64,000 bases of DNA. It comes from GN02-872 sp963518665 (GTDB lineage: Bacteria; Patescibacteriota; Gracilibacteria; BD1-5; UBA6164). The position numbers and the translations under genes are program-made. The notes under the pieces were generated by a model. That model saw only the letters and a program-made list of their open reading frames with translations. It did not search any database and had not been told where the DNA came from. Positions within the stretch are counted from its first letter, which is position 1; the number at the start of each line of letters is the position of its first letter. Positions 56,545 to 64,000 of the stretch are shown piece after piece. The stretch lies in NCBI GenBank assembly GCA_963518665.1, contig CAUQKR010000001.1, positions 1 to 64,000 of the forward strand, in the 5' to 3' direction.

Positions 56545-56851
56545 ATGAATACGAAGAAAATAATAGTGTCAATTTTTGTTATTTTTATAATAACACTTCC
56601 TTTTGCTAATGCAAAAAATTATTCAAAAAGTATAGCAGAAGCAAAAATATCAGAACTTTTGGAAAGGTAAAGAACCTAAAATAACTAAAGAGGTCAAATT
56701 TTATACATATGATGACAGAAATCCTATCTATACAGAATATAAAGTTTGATGTAAAGATGATCAAGATTGTTGATATGTAATAGTAAATGAAGATAATACA
56801 GATGTAAAAACACCTATGGTATCTTTTGCTGGAAAAATATTATCTGAATAA
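56545..56851 (+). pseudogene. Signal peptide and pro-region of an interrupted cysteine peptidase
   Basis: Frame 1 gives a signal peptide and 41 residues (MNTKKIIVSIFVIFIITLPF, ANAKNYSK) to TAA at 56668. The next frame (+1) continues smoothly (KGKEPKITKEVKFYTYDDRN, then YTEYKVGCKDDQDCGYVIVN) to TAA at 56849-56851. One T too many in CTTTTGG (56656-56662) would explain the shift. It abuts in the same frame the peptidase ORF. Either a decaying gene or an assembly error; a second reading is a short secreted peptide. Confidence 0.55.
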
Positions 56852-57757
56852 ATGTGAAATAAATCAACAGATAAAAATTATTTTTTCGATGTTTTTAATC
56901 AATATTCAATAAGCAATACTTGAGAGATAAAAACAACAAGCCCAGAAAATAAAGCTCTAGATAATGGAGAAAATATTTATTCAAGATGAGATGATATAAA
57001 TCCACTTTATAAAAAATTTTTGAAAGATAAGAAAAATATTTCTTCAAAAAAAGAAGAAAATAAATCAAGACAAGCTACAAGAGGAAAAGATAGAGATTAT
57101 TGAAATGTCTGAGGTTACTATACTTGATTTATTTCAGATAAAGTAATAGATGAAAAAGAATGTAAATCTATGGTTCCTTGTTATTATCAAGCTGAAGTTT
57201 CCTATCCTCCTAGAAGAATATCAGAAGAAAAGAAATGAGCTACAAGATGAGATTCTTGATGTGTTTCTACAGCTTGGTCTATGATTTATGGTTATTATGA
57301 TATGAATTGATTTTCTAATTTAATTGACGATTGAGACAATCATATAATAAATGATAGTAAAGTAAATACTTTACAAAAGAGATTATGAGAATTTATGAAT
57401 ACAAAATTAAAAAAAGATTGATGAGCAACAACTTTTCAAGATTCTCTTTACTGAACAAAATATTTAGATGAAAAGAGAATATGATATGAGAGAGGTAGAT
57501 TTTATAGTACAGATGATTGAGCACTTTGAAAACTACAAAATGAAATAAAAGCAAAAAGGCCACTTTTTTATGCTATTACATGACATGCTATAGTTGTATA
57601 TTGATTCCATGGAGATAATTTGATAGCAAATTTTTGAGCTGGTCCTGAATTTGGAGCGGTATATTTGGATGTAGTATGAAATACTTTCACTACAAAACTT
57701 GATAAATATAAAAAATGAGATTTAGTATGATGAATAACTCTAAAAATATGAAAATAA
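56852..57757 (+). CDS. Papain-like cysteine peptidase (C39-like or C10-like), probably fragment
   Basis: 301 aa from an ATG directly after the TAA of the preceding frame. The C-terminal two thirds form a papain-like fold: nucleophile Cys137 in GDSGCVSTAWSMIYGYY and His in AITGHAIVVYGFHGDN, then IANFGAGPEFGAVYL. The N-terminal part is charged pro-region. This ORF lacks a signal peptide; one lies 300 bases upstream in another frame. Its end overlaps the next ORF by 10 bases. Family assignment between C39-like and C10 is uncertain. Confidence 0.75.
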
Positions 57758-58479
57758 AAGATGAATTAAATTTTGAACTTTCATTTACTCCACCATGAAA
57801 TATAGTTAAACATGATTTTTTTGAAGAAAATTATTACAGTAAACCAAAAACAAAAATAAAAGTAAAAGCAAAAATAGATAATCTATGTGATACAAAATGA
57901 GAAACTGTACAACAAGAAATATGATATTATTTATGGAATAAAATTAACTATAATAATACTTATGAATCATGTGATCAAACTTTTAAAGAAAAATTTCGTG
58001 GAGTTAATCGGGATGAATCAGAAGCTTTTGTAGACTGTGTTTATAAAGTAGAAAATATAACAGATATTTTTAAAAAAAATATAGTCAATGAGTTTTTGGA
58101 TAAACATCCAGATTGAAAATATGTAGAAAGATGAGATTATAATATTTTCTTTGAATATTATATAGATTATAAAGAAAAAAAGGATATAAAAAGTTGTGAA
58201 AAAGAAGAGTATTATACTTATCTATACAAAAAATATATGGATAGTAAATGAATAAAAAACTTGAAATATATCTATGATTTTGTAGATTTTCCTATGGAAA
58301 TAAAAGAATCAAAAATAAACTCACTTTTAGAGCAATGAAAAATTTCATTAACAGAAGAAAAAATAGAAAATCCAACAGTTATTATTCCAGTATGAGAAGA
58401 TAATTTAGAACAAATGTGACAACTAGAATCATTTATTTTTGGAACATTTGTGATTGTTGCTTGAATATTTTTTAAATAA
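57748..58479 (+). CDS. Protein with C-terminal membrane anchor, likely tail of the peptidase locus
   Basis: 243 aa (MKIKDELNFELSFTPPGNIV...). An extracytoplasmic-looking domain with four cysteines (LCDTKG, SCDQTF, DCVYKV, SCEKEE) ends in one C-terminal helix (LESFIFGTFVIVAGIFFK). No signal peptide of its own. It overlaps the peptidase ORF in the -1 frame; a one-base shift at the AAAAA near 57742 would join them, giving a single peptidase with N-terminal signal and C-terminal anchor. It may also be a genuine overlapping gene. Confidence 0.6.
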
Positions 58480-58508
58480 AAAGAGAGAAAAATTTTTCTC
58501 TCTTTTTA
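58478..58508. terminator. Bidirectional terminator
   Basis: AAAAAGAGAGAAAAA pairs with TTTTTCTCTCTTTTT. The pilin gene stop (58506-58508) lies at its edge. Confidence 0.8.
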
Positions 58509-59939
58509 TTTTTTATCATCTGAAACACAAAGTGCTTGAAAAGAAAAATCTGGATTATATGATAAACTTTCATCAGGGGAAAATGTAAATGATTCTCATG
58601 AATGTAAAGATAAAAATCAGTAATTATTATTTCAGTTATTTACAATAAACCAAGAATTTTCAGTTATATTATAATTAAAATAATTATAATTTATGGCATT
58701 ATCATTTTTTAGATTTTTATTAAAATAATTATCTTTTTCAATATAATATCAATAATTTATTAATGTTTCTAATTCAAAACTAGTAGGAATTCTCCACTTT
58801 TTTCATCAAGTATTTAATGATTCACAATATTTTTTTACTCAATTTCAAGATCTAAATTTTTCTTTACTTAATTCTCTTTGCCAAATTAATCAAGTTTTTA
58901 AGTCTTTTATCATATTTTTTTCTTTACCTAAAAATCTATACTTTTGATCTGCTTTATAGTTTTGTCAGACATTATGTTTAGGGTCAAAATAATATGGATT
59001 ATTTCATTGCCAAAGTAATTTATCTGTTTTTCAACGAATACAAATAACTGCATTATTAAAAGAAAAACCATCATAAGCAGGATCATCTCAAAAATCAAAA
59101 ATACCAAGCCAAGGAACTTCTTTAATTTTATCTTTAGGGTTATATATAACTCATATTGTAGAAGTATTATAATGCATTTGTCTTCAATTAGTGTAAGAAA
59201 AAGGTAAAAAAACATCATAAATCAAATTATTTTTATCACCTTCTTTTATACAACTCATATTTCTAATACTTCTAAATTCAGTAATAGAAGGAAGTCTCCA
59301 GTCATCATATCATCAAGTTCTCAAATCTTCACAATATTTTTTTGCATCTCTCCGTAAAAAACTAGTCTGACTTACTTCTTTACTCCAAGTTAAATCTGTT
59401 CTTTTATCAAAAATAGTTTTTTTATCTTCATCAACTATAAATCTTCAATCAGAATTTATATCACAAGTATCTTTTACAGGATCTCATAAAAAAATTTTAT
59501 ATTTTTCTTCTTCATTATTTTCATTTAAAATAACTTCTTGTTTTTCTATATATCATCAGTTTCAATCTGGAATATCTTTTATTTCTAATTTATAAAATTT
59601 TCAAGTTTTTGGATCTTTTGGTAATTTTGCTAAACTATTATTTACCTTCTCCCAAGTTCAAGTTCAAAAAATTTGTTCTCAAAATTCATCTTCTTCTATA
59701 ATATCTGGATATTTTCAATATTTTATTTTATAAATTTCTAATGCTTTTTCTATATTATTTTTATCTGATAATCTTTTTACATTTATAGTTTCTCATCTAT
59801 AATTTCATAAAGTTAAAAAAGCTATTGTTGCAAGAATTGCTAAAATTACTACAACAATTATAAGCTCTACAAGAGTAAAGGCATATTTATTTTTTGATCA
59901 ACAAACTCTATATTTTTGCTTTAAAATTCAAGCTTTCAT
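58506..59939 (-). CDS. Type IV pilin-like protein with DUF1566 (Lcl-type) domains
   Basis: 477 aa. A prepilin N-terminus has a basic leader, then YAFTLVELIIVVVILA, which is cut before F; Ala replaces the usual Gly at -1. Two similar DUF1566-like units follow, around residues 190-300 (TDLTGSKEVSQT, KKYCEDLRTGGYDDWRLPS, ITEFRSIRN) and 370-477 (TGLIGQRELSKEKF, KKYCESLNTGGKKGRIPTS, FELETLINY). Such Lcl-type domains bind glycans or act as adhesins. It may be a tip pilin for the pilus motor at 22628-27238. Confidence 0.85.
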
Positions 59940-60086
59940 ACCTTTTTAAATTAGATTTTAAAATTTTTATCTATAAAATTTTATTCTAGTAAACAAAAAA
60001 ATCAAGTGAAAAAAATTTTTTCTTGATTTTTAGTATAAAATAAATAAAATGAAGCTAATTTACTTTTAAGAATTAATTTAGTTAAT

Positions 60087-61679
60087 ATGGAATATTGAAG
60101 AGAGTCACTAGACAGGCAAGCCAAAATTCAAGCATTAAAAGATGCTTGAGTTATTTGTTTTGCTAATAATTTTAGATGAAAACAAGATATTTCTGAAATA
60201 AAAGAAATAAAAGAATTGTCTGAAGCAGAGAAATTAATGGAAAATTGAGCAAAAGGACAAGTAAAAACTGCTTGAAGACTAATTTTGAGTAGAGCTATGT
60301 GAAAATTACTTTTTGGAAAAATTATTGATAATACAGGAAGTATACAAATTTGTTTTCAAAAAGATAATGTTTTATTTAATACTTGAAAAGAAATAGTTAG
60401 CCAAATAGTTGTGAATTCTGAAGAAAAATCAGCTTTTAAAATAGCAGAAAAATTTGTTCAAGCTTGAGATTATATTTGAGCTATTTGAGATTTATTTTTG
60501 ACAAAACATGGAGAACTAACTATTTTTGTAAAAGAATTTCAAATTTTGAGTAAAGCAGTTAGACCTTTACCAGAAAAATTTCATGGTTTAGCTGATATAG
60601 AAACAATTTATAGACAAAGATATCTTGATTTAATCGTAAATGAAGAAAGTTTTGAAAGATTTAAATTAAGAAGTAAATTTATAAAAACTTTGAGAGATTT
60701 TTATTTTGAAAATAATTTCTTTGAAATAGAAACTCCAGTTTTGGGAAATGCTGCTTCTTGAGCTGCAGCTGCACCTTTTATCACTCATCATAATGATTTT
60801 GATGAAGAATTTTTCCTTAGAATTTCTCCAGAAACTTTTTTGAAAAGAGCTACAGTTGGTAGATTTGAAAAAGTTGTAGAATTTACAAGAAATTTTAGAA
60901 ATGAAGGTTCAGATCCATCTCATATGCAAGAATTTTGTGCTATAGAACATTATTCTTGTTATTGGAATTATGAAGATAATATGAGATTTACAGAAGAAAT
61001 GTTTGATTATTTATTTAAAAATATTCCAGAATTTCAAAGAGAAGTTTCTGTAAAAGATAAAAATTGAAATGCAAGAACTGTAAATTTTTCAACTCCTTGG
61101 CAAAGAATTGATTATGTAAAATGAGTTTTTGATGCTTGTGGAATTGATGTTTCAAAATATTGACCAGCTGATGAAAATAAACTTAGAGAAGATATTAAAA
61201 AAGCTTGATATTCTTGGGAAGGAATTGATGTTCAGGCAACTGCTACAATGATAGATTATCTTTATAAAAAAGTTTTAAGACCAAATATAACTTGACCAGC
61301 TTTTGTTTACAATTATCCAAAAACTATGCAACCACTTGCTAGACAAAATGATGAAAATCCAGATATTGTAGAACAATTTCAAGTTGTAGTAAATGGTTGG
61401 GAAATAATAAAAGCTTATAGTGAGCTTGTTGATCCAAAAATTCAAAAAGAAAATTTTGATGCTCAAGGTGAAGCTCTTGAAAGATGAGATGAAGAAGCTA
61501 CAAGTTGAGATGATGATTTTGTTTTAGCTATGGAATACGGAATGCCACCACAATCAGGTTGGTGAATGTGAATAGAAAGAGTTTTTTCTCTTTTGACAGG
61601 ACAAGAAAACTTGAGAGATGTATTTTTATTTCCACTTATGAAAAGCTGAAAAAAAGTTGAAGAAGAAAATCAAAAATAA
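60087..61679 (+). CDS. lysS: Lysyl-tRNA synthetase, class II
   Basis: 530 aa. An N-terminal OB-fold anticodon-binding domain (about 50-160) is followed by the class II core. Motif 1 region (RFKLRSKFIKTLRDFYFENN), motif 2 (FTRNFRNEGSDPSHMQEF) and motif 3 (GMGIERVFSLLTGQ) are intact, plus FAGNAAS-like LGNAASGAAAAPFITHHND. It charges tRNA-Lys. Many TGA glycines, including those in motif 3. Intact in an otherwise decayed stretch. Confidence 0.96.
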
Positions 61680-61708
61680 AAAAGAAACTTTTAAAAGTTT
61701 CTTTTTTA
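61678..61708. terminator. lysS terminator
   Basis: AAAAAAGAAACTTTT pairs with AAAAGTTTCTTTTTT, then a T-run. Confidence 0.75.
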
Positions 61709-61729
61709 TTTTCTAAAATTTTTTTAAAT

Positions 61730-63147
61730 TTATAATTCTAAAGTTTTTTCAAAAATATTATTAAGTTCATTTTCTGTAAAATTTGTCAAACTTCATAAAA
61801 TCATAAAAGTTTCTAATATTTCTTCAGTTTCCAATGTATCCAAACCATATTTTTGCTCTATTTCATTAAAAACTTTTAAAAAATCTTTTAAAATTATTTT
61901 TTGTCAATTTTTATCTAAATCTTTTTTGTTTAAAATTTTATATACATTTATATAAGCTTTCATTGCATTTTTGGCTTTAGCTCTTTGAATATCTCTTCAA
62001 TCCCATCATTTTAAAGGATTGTTTAAATTGGCTTTTATCCATTCTTCTGTTCTTAATTGCTTAATATCCAATTCACAAAAATTTTTATATTCTTTTTTTA
62101 TTTTGTCTCCTACTACTTTTGGAATACTCCAAAGAATTAAATTTTTTAAATTAGGAAAATTTTCTTTTTTAGGAAAAGTTTTAAATCCATATACATCTGA
62201 TAACCATAAAAATTTTAGATTTCTAAATATTTTTAATTCATCTTCATTTTTTATATTTGCTGATTTTCCCATAATATAAATATCTTCTATATTTTTACTT
62301 ACTTTAGATAAAATTTTTATATAAAATTCTCATTTAAAATCTATTCTAAATTGCTCTAGTTTTTCAAGTTTTGGAAGAAAATTTATATTTTCTTCAGTTT
62401 TAATATTTAAAAATAAATATTTTCCTTCAAAAGGACATATAATTTTTTTTAATTTAGAAAAATTACCACTTAAATTTAGATTTTCAATATGTTCATTTAA
62501 AATTATTTCTTCTACATTGTCTATATTAATATTTAAATCTATTATTTTTGTTCCAGATAAATCAATTATTTTAGGTAAATTTTCTTTTAAATTTAAATGA
62601 ATAATTAACGGATTTTTCTTTAGAAAATCTTGTAAAGTTTTATCAAAATAATTACTATTCATTTCATGTGTATAATAATTTTCTTGTTTAATTTTTTCTA
62701 ATTCAGATATAGTTAAAGGGATTTTACCTAATTTATATGGGGTTTTAAAGCAAATATTTTTAAAATTTTCTTGAATATCTTCAGATAAAATTTGCCATAA
62801 ATATTGATATTTAATATTTCAAAATTCTGGTACATTTTTTATCTCATTATCTTGAATTTCAAAAATTTTATCTAGTTTTCCTATAATTTTAAAATCATTT
62901 AAATTTTGAGTTTCAATCCAAAAAGCAAGAATATGTCTTTTCCAATAATGATGAGTGCAATAAAGAGGCTTAACATTTGTTAAATCTGAAATTTTTAATT
63001 TTTTTTTTTTGAAAAAAAGTTAAGTGCTAATAAAGCAACTCGATTATCTTTTGTTTCTCTTAATTTAACAACTTGACAAGGAAAATAAATTTTGTATCTT
63101 TCGAATTGGCGCTCAATAATATCTCCAATTTTGTAAATTTTTTCCAT
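61730..63147 (-). pseudogene. LRR-like protein gene interrupted by a frameshift in a 12-base A-tract
   Basis: The frame opens at ATG 63145-63147 (MEKIYKIGDIIERQFERYKI) and hits TAA at 62995-62997 just after a run of 12 A on the minus strand (62999-63010). In the shifted frame the protein continues for about 420 residues to TAA at 61730-61732: ISDLTNVKPLYCTHHYWKRH, a region with LRR-like leucine spacing (LNLKENLPKIIDLSGTKIID, HIENLNLSGNFSKLKKII), and a helical C-terminus. Adding one A restores it. It may be a recent pseudogene or a gene rescued by polymerase slippage on the A-tract. Family not recognised. Confidence 0.7.
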
Positions 63148-63218
63148 ATTTTTTGATGATTCAAAATTTTAATTTTTTTTAATTTTGTTTTCATTATATT
63201 TTTTATATATAAAAAATC

Positions 63219-63258
63219 AAAAAAAAGAATGAGAAAAATTTTTCTCATTCTTTTTTTG
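63219..63258. terminator. Strong bidirectional terminator
   Basis: AAAAAAAGAATGAGAAAAA (63219-63237) pairs with TTTTTCTCATTCTTTTTTT (63239-63257), almost perfect with minimal loop. Confidence 0.85.
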
Positions 63259-63291
63259 CTTAAATTATTCCTTTTTATAAAAAAGTCTAAT

Positions 63292-63762
63292 TTATTTTTT
63301 TACTTCATTTTCTAGATTTTTTAATTCTTTTTTAGTTTCTTTTATAGAATTATTTTTTTCTTTTGATTGAAAATTTTCTAATTCTATCAAATTATTTATG
63401 TAATTTGCTATTCTTTCAACTTTTCATTCTGAACGATAAGGAGATTCTCATCTAAACATAAAATCGTTTGTCAATTTTGGGCTCAAATAATCTGTATCAT
63501 TGATAATTCAATCATCTAATTTTAAAGCTCCATCTTCAGCATAAAATTTTTCATCTCAAGAAATTTTTCATTTAGATAAATTTTCTTTATAAATTGTTAA
63601 AACTTTATCTATTGAAGAGAGTGCATTTTTTACAGCTTTTATATTTTTAAAATTTATATTTAATTCAAGTCAATTTATACTTAAAATATGATTTACTTTA
63701 GAGTCTACTCTATATGAAAATTTATCTTTTAGAGTTTGTAAATCTTTATTTAAAAGATTCAT
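63292..63762 (-). CDS. Coiled-coil protein, 5' end disrupted by an early stop
   Basis: 156 aa from an in-frame ATG at 63760-63762. Upstream the frame stays protein-like (KDKYTLNFEKRQVEREK) to 63843, where TAA (63844-63846) follows directly on ATG TCA (63847-63852). The likely original start is thus followed by a stop at codon 3, and the gene may be inactive or restart at the inner ATG. Content: SYRVDSKVNHILSINGLELN, EDGALKLDDGIINDTDYLSP, then a Lys/Glu coiled coil. No known domain. Several TGA glycines. Confidence 0.6.
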
Positions 63763-63852
63763 ATTTTCATTAAATTCTTTTTGTTTTTCTTGCTTTTCTC
63801 TTTCAACTTGTCTTTTTTCAAAATTTAAAGTATATTTATCTTTTTATGACAT

Positions 63853-64000
63853 ATTTTTTATATTAAAATATAATTTTTAAAAATTATAGCATAAAAAAAA
63901 TATTGAGTCAAAAATCAAATTGAAAAAAATAAAAAAATAAGTAAAATAAAAAAAATATTTTTATAATTTTTACAAAAATAATGTTTGTACATTTACATAA
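63853..64000. other. Window end, no gene seen
   Basis: 148 AT-rich bases with no supported feature; no promoter could be chosen with confidence. Confidence 0.4.

Noticed and set aside
62006..62662. Two separate proteins at 62006-62272 and 62330-62662
   Set aside because: Both lie in one frame joined by a TGA=Gly; they are parts of one LRR-like gene with a frameshift further upstream.
1..64000. Insertion sequences, CRISPR arrays or attachment sites
   Set aside because: Many perfect inverted repeats were examined, but each sits at gene ends with A or T runs and acts as a terminator; no transposase, Cas gene or spaced direct repeats were found.

Overview
The window reads coherently only with a recoded genetic code in which UGA is glycine (translation table 25), with TAA and, less often, TAG as stops. 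Under the standard code nearly every gene here is shattered. With TGA as Gly, MutL, UvrA, GlyA, MurB, Mfd, LysS, EF-Tu and others become full length, and the TGAs fall on invariant glycines. Together with the very low GC content, this points to the candidate phyla Absconditabacteria (SR1) or Gracilibacteria, small-genome and mostly epibiotic or predatory bacteria. No insertion sequence, CRISPR array, rRNA or prophage was seen.

Layout. 1-2603: an acidic protein cut by the window edge, gatA and rplS (minus strand). 2752-5439: two small genes and mutL (plus). 13718-5451: a compact minus-strand run of eight genes, some overlapping: two small acidic proteins, a coiled-coil membrane protein, a multi-pass membrane protein, pepA, comF, a zinc-ribbon protein and uvrA. 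14095-19184: ctp protease, glyA, a membrane-tethered HTH protein, tRNA-Arg, murB and an rsuA/rluB-type pseudouridine synthase. 19920-22538: a dinG-like exonuclease-helicase. 22628-27238: a type IV pilus motor operon (two bitopic membrane proteins, PilB-like ATPase, PilC). 27584-31974: a glycosyltransferase and a large S-layer-like protein. 32082-42904: DsbA-like oxidoreductase, era, a PH-like membrane protein, tsaB, mfd, a cyclophilin-FKBP lipoprotein, queA, an acidic protein and ftsX. 43062-46411: tRNA-Asp, tRNA-Ala, two small basic ORFs, tuf, rpsJ, rpmB, tRNA-Leu, rpsP and a KH protein. 46425-50749: a pilin-like hairpin protein, a FecR protein and a CHASE2-type class III nucleotide cyclase. 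50816-51024: tRNA-Glu and initiator tRNA. 56232-51072: a type IV secretion-like operon (coupling-type ATPase plus three proteins built from VirB2/TrbC-like two-helix modules). 56401-63852: an accessory stretch with a DUF1566-type pilin, intact lysS and three loci carrying frameshifts or premature stops.

How it fits together: besides housekeeping (translation, DNA repair, protein folding, cell wall), the window encodes a surface and contact toolkit. It holds an S-layer-like coat, a type IV pilus motor and pilin, a minimal T4SS-like membrane apparatus with a motor ATPase, secreted or anchored peptidases, and a cAMP/cGMP-type sensory module. That would suit an attached or predatory life style, which is inference. 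UGA-Gly codons dominate ordinary genes but are almost absent from the genes expected to be most highly expressed (S-layer-like protein, EF-Tu, S10, L19).
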